From Candidatus Poribacteria bacterium (GTDB lineage: Bacteria; Poribacteria; WGA-4E; WGA-3G): DNA of 49,230 bases. A program made the translations under genes and the position numbers. The notes beneath the pieces are model-generated. The model saw nothing but the letters and a program-made list of their open reading frames with translations. It had not been told where the DNA came from and made no database searches. Within the stretch, counting starts at the first letter, position 1; each line of letters starts with the position of its first letter. Positions 16,405 through 24,052 of this stretch are shown piece by piece. The stretch spans positions 1-49,230 of the forward strand of contig JAJEGI010000049.1 of assembly GCA_022819945.1 (NCBI GenBank), read 5' to 3'.

Positions 16405-18072
16405 CTAATCCAGAAGACGAAGTGACTCCTCAATGCGTGTTTTCAAACTCGTATCACCCGACTTTTCAGCAAATCTCAAAGCAGTGTTGAAGTCCTGTTT
16501 CGCCTCCGCTGTGCGATTCAACAGAGTTTTAGATAGGCCCCGAACATAGTAGACATTGGCATGATCGGGTTTGAGTTGTATCGCTTTATCATAGTCTACT
16601 ATAGCAGCAGAATATTGTTCAAGCTTAGCCTTCTCGATTCCTCGACTGAAATAGGCTGCAGCATGATCGGGTTTGAGTTGTATCGCTTTGTCGTAGTCTT
16701 GTATAGCGGCAAAGTGTTGTCCAAGGTTACTCTGTGCAAATCCACGATTATAGTATTGTATGGCATCATCAGTGTCAAGTTGTATTGCTTTGTTATAATC
16801 TTGTACGGCAGCAGCGTATTGCCCGAGTGTAGTCTTAACAATTCCCCTCCGGTGGTATGCCCAACCACCTTGTGGGAAGAGTTGTATTACTTTATCATAG
16901 TCTTGTATAGCGGCAAAGTATTGCTCGAGACTCTCTCTGGCAAGTCCCCTACTGTAGTAAGTAAAGATATTATCAGGATCGAGTTGTATTGCTTTGTTAT
17001 AATCTTGTATAGCAGCAGCGTGTTGGTTTAGTTGTTCCTTTACACGTGCCCGACTTACGTAGGTATAGGCAGTATTTGGATCGAGTTGTATTGCCTTGTC
17101 GTAATCTTGTATAGCATTAAAGTATTGCCCGAGATTATTCTTGGCATCTCCTCGACTGCTGTAAATAAAAGAATCATTAGGCTTGAGTTGTATTGCTTTA
17201 TTGTAATCCTGTATAGCAGCCGCGTGTTGCCCAAGTCGACTCTTAGCATATCCGCGATTGTGATAGATCTTATAATTTGGATTGCGCCGAGCTGCTTGGG
17301 TATAGGCTTCAATCGCATCTACATACCGCCGGAGACTATCCATCATTTTACCTCGCAAGAAGTAGGTTTCTGCGGAGATGGAATGTGTACCCGATGAAAG
17401 AGACAGCACCTGTTTTGACTCCGCCAACAGTGCTTTGAGATAACGTGAAGGGATTGCAAATAAATAGTCGCTATCTTCAAGAGTTATATAAGACACCCCG
17501 ATAACTTTACCCCATCGGTTAATCACAGGTACCCCGCTTCTGCCCACTTTCATAGATGCTGTCATCAGAATCCGTTCCTTGGTGGACTTATCGCGAAAAT
17601 TCTTGATGATACCGTCCCAGAAAATTACCTCACCTAAGGAATTGTGGGCTACATGGACAGTCTCGCCGATCCGAAGGATGTCGCTATTGCCGAGGGGTAG
17701 TGGTTTAACACCATATGCTGTGACCCGTAGGAGTGCAAGGTCATTGGCTTTGTCTATTGCAGTGAACCCTTCAATATTGTAGAGCGTATCTTTATCGTCA
17801 ATTTTTGCGGTGCCACTCACTGTTCCTACAATGATGTGGTAGTTGGTCGCAATCAAATTGGGACGAACGAAAAAGCCGCTGCCGATGCTGATGATTTTGC
17901 CGGTATTATCCTTCATCTCTAAGGAAACAGTAGCAACTCGTGTTTTAGCAATCTGCTCAGCGGTTTGGGCGGGAACTACGGTTGTTATGCAGAATAGGAG
18001 AAAAGCAAAAATTGCGATATGCCATATTGTGATTGAAAGTTGTTGGGATATGGATATGTTTTGAGGTTTCAT
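16405..18072 (-). CDS. Trypsin-like serine protease fused to a TPR array
   Basis: 555 residues. The start at 18072 (MKPQNISISQ) is chosen because a longer frame to 18270 overlaps the small gene at 18113 and lacks a signal; AAGGGG is near. An N-terminal hydrophobic segment (20-35, ending VPAQ) exports or anchors it. A trypsin/HtrA-like domain follows with His79 (NYHI), Asp111 (ANDLALLR) and Ser179 (GRSGVP), all in order. No PDZ domain is seen. From about 215 on there are roughly nine 34-residue TPRs, almost identical to each other. It probably recognises partners through the TPRs and cleaves them in the envelope. Confidence 0.88.
   Translation of the reverse strand: MKPQNISISQQLSITIWHIAIFAFLLFCITTVVPAQTAEQIAKTRVATVSLEMKDNTGKIISIGSGFFVRPNLIATNYHIIVGTVSGTAKIDDKDTLYNIEGFTAIDKANDLALLRVTAYGVKPLPLGNSDILRIGETVHVAHNSLGEVIFWDGIIKNFRDKSTKERILMTASMKVGRSGVPVINRWGKVIGVSYITLEDSDYLFAIPSRYLKALLAESKQVLSLSSGTHSISAETYFLRGKMMDSLRRYVDAIEAYTQAARRNPNYKIYHNRGYAKSRLGQHAAAIQDYNKAIQLKPNDSFIYSSRGDAKNNLGQYFNAIQDYDKAIQLDPNTAYTYVSRARVKEQLNQHAAAIQDYNKAIQLDPDNIFTYYSRGLARESLEQYFAAIQDYDKVIQLFPQGGWAYHRRGIVKTTLGQYAAAVQDYNKAIQLDTDDAIQYYNRGFAQSNLGQHFAAIQDYDKAIQLKPDHAAAYFSRGIEKAKLEQYSAAIVDYDKAIQLKPDHANVYYVRGLSKTLLNRTAEAKQDFNTALRFAEKSGDTSLKTRIEESLRLLD
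16569..17300. repeat. 102-bp DNA repeats encoding near-identical TPR units
   Basis: The nucleotide sequence repeats with a 102-base period (34 codons) at least seven times; for example GTTTGAGTTGTATCGCTTT begins at 16569 and again at 16671. Conservation extends to synonymous positions, which points to recent amplification or gene conversion inside the TPR part of the protease gene. Confidence 0.8.
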
Positions 18073-18112
18073 TGGAGCCCCTTTCGCTTTTATTGATAAT
18101 GGGGAGCCACGG

Positions 18113-18379
18113 TTAAGGTTTCCAACCGTAAGCTCTAAAGCCGAATTTGTAGATAGGTCCAAAGCCGATGCGTAAACCGTAAGTGACGGCATCGGGATTC
18201 TTGGCAAGGAGACGGTCTGTGGCGACCAAATCCTCATCATCAATTTCATAGTTTCGTGTTTCAATGTCAACTACGAAAATTTTGCCTTTGTGGTGAGATT
18301 CAAGTTCATCCTTCAAGAGCTGATAAATTTCTTCTCCGCGGGCGGCGATAGATTCGGAAGTCTCATCAGAATATCGCAT
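18113..18379 (-). CDS. Small protein, paralogue of the preceding gene
   Basis: 88 residues. It shares the plan of the gene at 18391: MxYSDxTSExIAARGEEIYQ at the start, then HKGKIFVVDIETRNYEID, LLAKNPDAVTYGLRIG. The C-terminus differs (FGPIYKFGFRAYGWKP). Roughly two thirds of aligned residues are identical by eye. GGGAG precedes the ATG, 11 bases after the neighbour's stop. I do not recognise an experimentally characterised family. The size, tandem arrangement and acidic mid-part would suit an antitoxin-like or adaptor role, but this is speculation. Confidence 0.75.
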   Translation of the reverse strand: MRYSDETSESIAARGEEIYQLLKDELESHHKGKIFVVDIETRNYEIDDEDLVATDRLLAKNPDAVTYGLRIGFGPIYKFGFRAYGWKP

Positions 18380-18390
18380 TGTGATTCTCC

Positions 18391-18690
18391 CTAGGGCAGT
18401 AGGGTGATCGTTACATCATGGTATTCCACATTACATTCCATGAAGCCAAAGCCGATACCGTGGGTGGCCGGGTATCCGATTCGCACACCGTAAGTCATAG
18501 CCTTGGGATTCTTAGCAAGCAGACGTTTTGTAGCTTTCAAATCCTCATCGGCGATTTCATAGTTTCCCGTTTCAATATCAACTACAAAAAACTGACCTTT
18601 GTGTTGCGCTTCAAGTTCTTCGCGATACTGCTGATAGATTTCTTCACCGCGGGCAGCGATGGTTTCAGAGGTAGCATCAGAATATGACAT
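18391..18690 (-). CDS. Small protein, first of a tandem paralogous pair
   Basis: 99 residues. The N-terminus MSYSDATSETIAARGEEIYQ is followed by HKGQFFVVDIETGNYEIAD and LLAKNPKAMTYGVRIGYP, closely matching its neighbour at 18113. The C-terminal 20 residues (from ECNVEYHDVT) are unique and may be a strand-forming extension. AAGGAG lies seven bases before the ATG. It lies about 100 bases downstream of the AAA ATPase gene in the same direction and may be co-transcribed with it. Function unknown. Confidence 0.75.
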   Translation of the reverse strand: MSYSDATSETIAARGEEIYQQYREELEAQHKGQFFVVDIETGNYEIADEDLKATKRLLAKNPKAMTYGVRIGYPATHGIGFGFMECNVEYHDVTITLLP

Positions 18691-18790
18691 GGTCCTTCTC
18701 CTTCTAAAATGTTGTTATGAAACACCGCATTCCGTTCATTACACATTATAACACAAAATTGCGTTGCGTGCGAATGCAGCATTTTTCTTG

Positions 18791-20620
18791 CTATCCTCTA
18801 ACACCTATCGCTTCAAGTTGCGCAATTTGTTTTACCCACGATTCTCGGATTTCTGGGGAATAGTCGCCGGGGAGTAGCGATTTTCGTGTGCAATTGAGGA
18901 GGGCTTGTAAGGTTTGGTATTGTCTTATCGGTCCGATATTCGGTAGGATCCGATCCTCGGCGACAGCGATGATTTCATCTAAAGTAAGTTCACCGGTAGC
19001 CTGCGAATCTTCCTTCAAAATGCTGGCGGCTTCAAGGTCAGAACGCAATGATGCAAAACTCGCTGCGGAGTAGCCTTCAGTTACCTGCAAAAGCCGTTCT
19101 ATCGCGTCATCAGGGAGGGAATCGGGTAAGACTTTCGCAATCGTCCAGCGGAGGAACGCCTCACGGTCTTCGCCATTCGGATCAAGCACGGGAATCACCA
19201 TATCCCCGACCCTACCTTCCCGCCGTAGGTCGGGTGAGAGGTTATAAATACGAGCGGTCATCAGGAGCCATGTGATATTGCCGCGGAGCTGTGGATCCGA
19301 CATCATCGCCTGTATTTTCCCTGTCAACCGCCGCTCTGTACTGTGCGCATCCTGTCCGACACCACCGAATTGCGTATCCGCTTCATCGACGAAGATGAGT
19401 ACCTTCACGAGTGCCATCAGCAACCGCCGCAACCGTTCAAAGATGACATCTGTCTGTCCGAACCACATACTGCGGATATTCTTCAGGACGAGGACAGGGA
19501 TATCGAGTTCACCCGCGAGTCCCTCAAAAATAAAGGTTTTTCCGCTGCCGATGGGACCGCAAACGCTCATGCCAGCGATAGCATCGGGACCGGTTGAGGT
19601 GATACGCGGAATTAATTGCGTCTTCAGGAATTCCACCAGTTTTTGATTGCCGACGATGTCCTTTAGACAGTGCGCGGGTTTTTTAAACTCTACGACATCT
19701 TCACCTAACTGTGCTTGGATAAATTCGGAAACTTTCTCAATAACATCCTCGGGTTGGAGCTTCTTACCGGAATAGCAGGTAGCGAGGAGTAACTGACGGA
19801 GTGCTTGGATGGAGAGACCCGCAGTGAGCATTGCGAGTTGCGATTGCGAACCCCAAAGATTTAACGGCTTTTCTACCAGTTTCGGCGTGTTATTAAACCA
19901 TGAAATAAAGTGCTGGCGTTCTGGCATCCCGGGTGCTGGAATTTCGACGGTGACGACCTGCGGTAACCTGATAATCCGAGAATTCACGAGACTTGGGGAT
20001 TCCGCAATGAAGATGACGGTATCGTTGCCGTTCATGAAATTGGAGTCAGAAATCCAATCCTGAACGATGCTGACGCGGTGTCTGTCTGGTAGGGATAAAC
20101 TCCGAATTTCGCCTTCGGGAAGTAACATATCCGTCGCTTCTATGAGGATAATCAACTTCTCCGGTAGCAGTTTTTCACCTTGCGCGTTCGTGCTTCGGGA
20201 AAGTAGACAGAACTGCCGAAGCACTTCAAGTGCTAACGTCGGACTGCCGATGGCATCGTTCATGTACTGCGTGAAAGATGTATCGGGCGGTTCTGTGGCA
20301 GCATCAAGCGATCCGAGGGGTGTGTTTTGCTGTGTAGAACGGGATCGACCAACACCCACATTTGTGTCAAGGTCCGCCTCGGTTGTGCCGCGCCATAGGT
20401 TAAAGGCGCGCTTAACCTTTTCGCGTTCAGTTTCCTGTGCGAATCTTATGGGTCCGTTGAGTTCATAAACTATTAGGATGAATCCGGGAATATCCCAATA
20501 GTGAATTAAAAAGGGGACGAGTGGAATATAATCCGTGTGATCTTCTTTGCGTATAAAGAAGAGGTCGTGGATATTTCCGGACAGGACGAGACTGCGAGAC
20601 GTTCCTGAATTAATGAGCAT
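18791..20620 (-). CDS. Two-domain AAA+ ATPase, first domain degenerate
   Basis: At least 609 residues. The second AAA domain is intact: Walker A GPIGSGKT (355-362), Walker B VLIFVDEAD (407-415) and a likely arginine finger in LRREGR (465-470). The first domain keeps a Walker B-like LIILIEATD (156-164) but no Walker A, giving a Ycf46-like layout. The true start is uncertain: the frame is open 66 bases further up (reading ELIAVKTPTYAFRTEAG before the ATG). A strong AGAAGGGGG site lies there with no ATG, GTG or TTG in frame behind it. It directly follows a PspA-like gene, an arrangement reminiscent of ESCRT-III/Vps4. Confidence 0.85.
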   Translation of the reverse strand: MLINSGTSRSLVLSGNIHDLFFIRKEDHTDYIPLVPFLIHYWDIPGFILIVYELNGPIRFAQETEREKVKRAFNLWRGTTEADLDTNVGVGRSRSTQQNTPLGSLDAATEPPDTSFTQYMNDAIGSPTLALEVLRQFCLLSRSTNAQGEKLLPEKLIILIEATDMLLPEGEIRSLSLPDRHRVSIVQDWISDSNFMNGNDTVIFIAESPSLVNSRIIRLPQVVTVEIPAPGMPERQHFISWFNNTPKLVEKPLNLWGSQSQLAMLTAGLSIQALRQLLLATCYSGKKLQPEDVIEKVSEFIQAQLGEDVVEFKKPAHCLKDIVGNQKLVEFLKTQLIPRITSTGPDAIAGMSVCGPIGSGKTFIFEGLAGELDIPVLVLKNIRSMWFGQTDVIFERLRRLLMALVKVLIFVDEADTQFGGVGQDAHSTERRLTGKIQAMMSDPQLRGNITWLLMTARIYNLSPDLRREGRVGDMVIPVLDPNGEDREAFLRWTIAKVLPDSLPDDAIERLLQVTEGYSAASFASLRSDLEAASILKEDSQATGELTLDEIIAVAEDRILPNIGPIRQYQTLQALLNCTRKSLLPGDYSPEIRESWVKQIAQLEAIGVRG

Positions 20621-20715
20621 TCCGGCTTCTGTGCGGAATGCATAGGTTGGGGTTTTAACGGCTATGAGTTCTCGCCCCCTTCTAATTTAAAAAACAGACT
20701 TGTTCTAAGAGCATT

Positions 20716-21552
20716 TTAGAGTGGCAGCTCAGAATCGGAATCCTCAGTCTTCTTAGCGGGTTCCGTCTCCGTTTTCGTGTCTGTCTGCTGTGCCCCGAAA
20801 ATCAATGCATCAAATTCATCGGAGGTTGAGGATGAGCGTGCTGCAGCGAGGAATTCCTCCTCTTCGCTTTTGGAATCTGTACCAGCCAATTCTTGTGCGA
20901 CCTTTGAACGTCCTTTGGCTTTCTCACGGATTTCGCGCATCCGTGTCAATTCCGCGGAAGTACCGTCCATGCTGATGCCGGAAAGCATATCGGCGATTTC
21001 TTCTTGCTCGCGTGCAGTGATGAGATCGGCGACTGCCTCAGACTGTTCGCTCTTAATCTTTTCTAAATCGCGATGTAGGCTGGTAATCTGGATTTTATGG
21101 GAGTCAATATCCGCCTGTGCATTTTCGATCTCACTTTCGAGTTCATCAATACGTCCTTCTTTCTCTTGTAGATTGGTATTGAACTCTTGGTAAGCCGTAA
21201 CACATCGCGTGTATTCGGCGTGCTGTTTGACTTCTTCTGGTGCCATACCTTCTTTTTGCAAATCAGCAGCGGTCTGCTGTGCCTTGGCGATAGCTCCAGA
21301 TTTCAATTCTTCCAAATTTTCGACTTCATCGGTAAAACTCTTTACTTGTGACCGCTTCTGTTCAACAAGTGCGATCAGCTGCCCGATTGCCTGCTTATAG
21401 CGTTGGATATTCCCTTTCTTATCGCTGATGATGTCTTCGTAAGCCCCTCTAACGGCTTCGGGGTTTTCCATCATCCGGTCCGCGGTTTCGTGTGCGCGGC
21501 CCGTCAGCGTGTACCATATAGCCTTAAAAAATCGTGTGAATCCGTTTGCCAT
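20716..21552 (-). CDS. PspA/IM30-like coiled-coil protein
   Basis: 278 residues. The N-terminus MANGFTRFFKAIWYTLTG is a probable amphipathic helix. A long coiled coil of about 30-200 follows (for example EQKRSQVKSFTDEVENLEEL and LQEKEGRIDELESEIENAQA), and then an acidic, Ser/Thr-rich tail. The layout and length fit the PspA/IM30/Vipp1 family, bacterial ESCRT-III homologues that polymerise on membranes to protect or remodel them, but the sequence is divergent. AGGAG precedes the ATG. The AAA ATPase begins about 95 bases downstream in the same direction; the acidic tail could be its recognition element, by analogy with ESCRT-III C-termini. Confidence 0.8.
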   Translation of the reverse strand: MANGFTRFFKAIWYTLTGRAHETADRMMENPEAVRGAYEDIISDKKGNIQRYKQAIGQLIALVEQKRSQVKSFTDEVENLEELKSGAIAKAQQTAADLQKEGMAPEEVKQHAEYTRCVTAYQEFNTNLQEKEGRIDELESEIENAQADIDSHKIQITSLHRDLEKIKSEQSEAVADLITAREQEEIADMLSGISMDGTSAELTRMREIREKAKGRSKVAQELAGTDSKSEEEEFLAAARSSSTSDEFDALIFGAQQTDTKTETEPAKKTEDSDSELPL

Positions 21553-21751
21553 TTTAGTTTCTCCTATTGAATCGCACTTTAAAATAATAAGATAAGCGCG
21601 ACCTTTCTATGTTGCTTCGTGATTTACGTTAATGCCATTTAAACGGTTTTGAACCGTACCGCAAATCCATCGTATCGTATTTTAACATAATTTTATCTAA
21701 AACTGCAAGAAAATTCTGCACAGCACTTCAGGTAAATCAGGATAGGTAGTT

Positions 21752-23749
21752 TTAGACCTCTATAAACGGTTTCATATCCCAGAGAAGAACGGTGCCATCA
21801 TAACTGCTACTTGCCAGAAGTTCGCCACCCTTTGAAAAAGCGAGATTTTGAACATCTGAGGTATGTCCCCAGAAGGTATGGATGTTTTCTCCAGTTGCGA
21901 CCTCCCATAAACGGACGGAGACTTTGTCCGTTTTGTTCCACCACGAACCGGAGGCGAGATACCGACCACATGGAGAAAATACCAGTACACCGACACAGGA
22001 GCAACTCTCAGGTAAAAGGATTCCCATGCGCGGCTCCAAAGTCGCAGCATCCCACAGACGGATGTCCCCGAATAATCCGCCAGCCAAAAAAGTACCGCAC
22101 GGTGAAAATGTAATTGAAAAGAGCCGTCGTATCCTTGACCCCGGTTTGTAAAGTCGCTGGATTTCCCGTGCATCCCCTTTATAGAGGGAAGCATCTGCTA
22201 AGATTTTCTCTACAGCAGGTGAACCGAGTTGTTCACCACTCGTAACGTCCCAAAGAAATATACTACTCCGGTCAGTGGTAGCGAATTGCTTTCCGTTGGG
22301 GTGAAAGGCTGCTGCCCGAAGCGGCTCTGCATGCCCTATAAATGCATGCTGCTTTTCCCAACGCTGGGTGCCCCACACAACAAGTTTTCCATCTGTACCT
22401 CCGCTGACGAGGTGTTCCCCCGATGGCGAAAACACCACGGTGGTGATTGAAGTCTGATGTTCGGTAAGTTCTGCTATTCGGGTTCCGGACGTGATGCTCC
22501 AGACTTCAAGCGTTTGTCCACTTTCTCCGATAAGAGCCAGCAATTCTTCACAGGCAGACAGCGCACACCTTTTGCCCCTGCTTTTTGGTGGGATCGGGGG
22601 AGGGACCACCTGTTTCTGAACAACATCCCAGAAAACGACCCTATCATTCCAATATTTGCAAACCAACCTCTTGCCCGATTGATAAAAAAACAGAGCGTCA
22701 GGCACCCCATTAGGTACTGTGTGTGGTGCTACTGGGGCAGGGGTGCCTGCACGCCACACGCGGATCTCGCTGCGTGTGGCAATTGCGAACTGCTGTCCAT
22801 CAGTCGAAAGACATTCTGCCCGATGGTCCATCCTATGTTTTCCTTGATATTCAAGGGTATCAAGTTTTTCACCTTGGGACGCATCCCACATCACCACCTT
22901 GTCTTCATAAACATCAGCAACTCGTAAGGCACCATCCGGGGAATAGGCGAGAAGCACCCGAATCCCTCCGTAGTCTGTGTAAGTCGTTTCCAAAGTCTCT
23001 TTATCAATATTCCACACTTGCACCGCAATGTGCTCACGCGTCTTTCTATCTTGAAGACTCGCAGCAAGAAACTGACCACAAGGTGAAAAGACGAGATCAT
23101 ACAGATGTCCTGATTCACACAGACGGCACTCTGGCACCAGATAAGCGAAGGGTTCTTTCGTTTTTAAGTTTCGGACAGTAATGTGAGTCCTGCCAACATA
23201 AGCGAGGAGCTGCCCATCGGGTGAAAAGCAGATTGGGAAAGGGGCAGGAGGGCGTTCACCTTCCTTCAGTGTGACGTTCACTTTGAAACTTGCGACGTGT
23301 TGCCCGGTTTCTGTGCACCAGACGTAAACGTCGCCGTATCCGTTGCCGGATGCAGCGAGGTATTGGCTATCCGGTGAGAAGGCAAGTCGGGAGGTGCCGC
23401 CGTGCCAGCCTTGTATGTTCGCGACACGCTGTTGGGTCGTTATTTTTCGTACCTTGATGATGCTGTCCGCAATGGTGGCAACCCATTTTCCATCGGGTGA
23501 AAACACAACGTCAGAAATTATGCCGCGTTCGGTTTCAAAGAGTGTGACGGGCTGCATGGTGTCAAGTTCATACATCCATACCCCGACGCGCGTGCCAACA
23601 GCAAGCGACGCGTTATCCGGCGAAAACGCCATGGCAAATATGAGTCCTTGTCCCAATCGGGCAATTGCGCCATCGGGGAGTTTCCAAGTTGTTACATCTG
23701 TATCTTCAACTGATCTCAGCGCGGGAGTTAAAGGTTGTCTGTTTTCCAT
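21752..23749 (-). CDS. WD40-repeat protein
   Basis: 665 residues, no signal peptide. At least twelve WD40-like blades are visible with the core pattern AFSPDNxxLAVGT...VWMYEL or VFSPSGEHLVSGGTDGKLVVW and LAFSKGGELLASSSYDGTVLLWD, enough for two propellers. The start at 23749 is taken because AAAGGAGG lies seven bases upstream; an in-frame ATG at 23773 lacks such a site. WD40 propellers are interaction platforms. It is the first gene of the minus-strand run leading into the PspA-like and AAA genes, with a 199-base gap to the former, so co-regulation is plausible but not proven. Confidence 0.88.
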   Translation of the reverse strand: MENRQPLTPALRSVEDTDVTTWKLPDGAIARLGQGLIFAMAFSPDNASLAVGTRVGVWMYELDTMQPVTLFETERGIISDVVFSPDGKWVATIADSIIKVRKITTQQRVANIQGWHGGTSRLAFSPDSQYLAASGNGYGDVYVWCTETGQHVASFKVNVTLKEGERPPAPFPICFSPDGQLLAYVGRTHITVRNLKTKEPFAYLVPECRLCESGHLYDLVFSPCGQFLAASLQDRKTREHIAVQVWNIDKETLETTYTDYGGIRVLLAYSPDGALRVADVYEDKVVMWDASQGEKLDTLEYQGKHRMDHRAECLSTDGQQFAIATRSEIRVWRAGTPAPVAPHTVPNGVPDALFFYQSGKRLVCKYWNDRVVFWDVVQKQVVPPPIPPKSRGKRCALSACEELLALIGESGQTLEVWSITSGTRIAELTEHQTSITTVVFSPSGEHLVSGGTDGKLVVWGTQRWEKQHAFIGHAEPLRAAAFHPNGKQFATTDRSSIFLWDVTSGEQLGSPAVEKILADASLYKGDAREIQRLYKPGSRIRRLFSITFSPCGTFLAGGLFGDIRLWDAATLEPRMGILLPESCSCVGVLVFSPCGRYLASGSWWNKTDKVSVRLWEVATGENIHTFWGHTSDVQNLAFSKGGELLASSSYDGTVLLWDMKPFIEV

Positions 23750-23991
23750 AGAGACGCCTCCTTTTATTGCCACAAGACGCGCAGGATTTAAATATCGCTT
23801 GCGCCAAAGTCTACGTGTGTGGTGTTAAGGGTCATTAAGGTAGAAAAAATAGGTTAAACTGGATAGTTACGTGATAACGGATGGAGAAAAGACGCGAAAA
23901 TTTTTATGACCAGCAAAATCAGCCATTTTAATTATACATGGCTTATCGGGTTTTTGTCAATGTTCTATTTAGATGGTCCACGAAATTCTGC

Positions 23992-24020
23992 TTGACATAA
24001 AGGAGATAAGTAAATAAAAT
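23992..24020 (+). promoter_or_regulatory. Strong sigma70-type promoter of the metallopeptidase gene
   Basis: TTGACA at 23992-23997 and TAAAAT at 24015-24020 are separated by 17 bases, near-consensus. Transcription would start near 24027, 26 bases before the ATG at 24053. The rest of the 303-base divergent gap (23750-24052) is A+T-rich; I find no other firm element. Confidence 0.7.
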
Positions 24021-24052
24021 AAACAATAAACACGACTTTCAATTTGTAGAAG

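Noticed and set aside
16569..17300. Regular repeats that could be taken for a CRISPR array
   Set aside because: The 102-base period is 34 codons, the frame is uninterrupted, and the translation is TPR units; there are no unique spacers.
16405..18072. HtrA/DegP assignment for the trypsin-like protein
   Set aside because: The catalytic triad fits, but no PDZ domain is present; the C-terminal part is TPR repeats instead.
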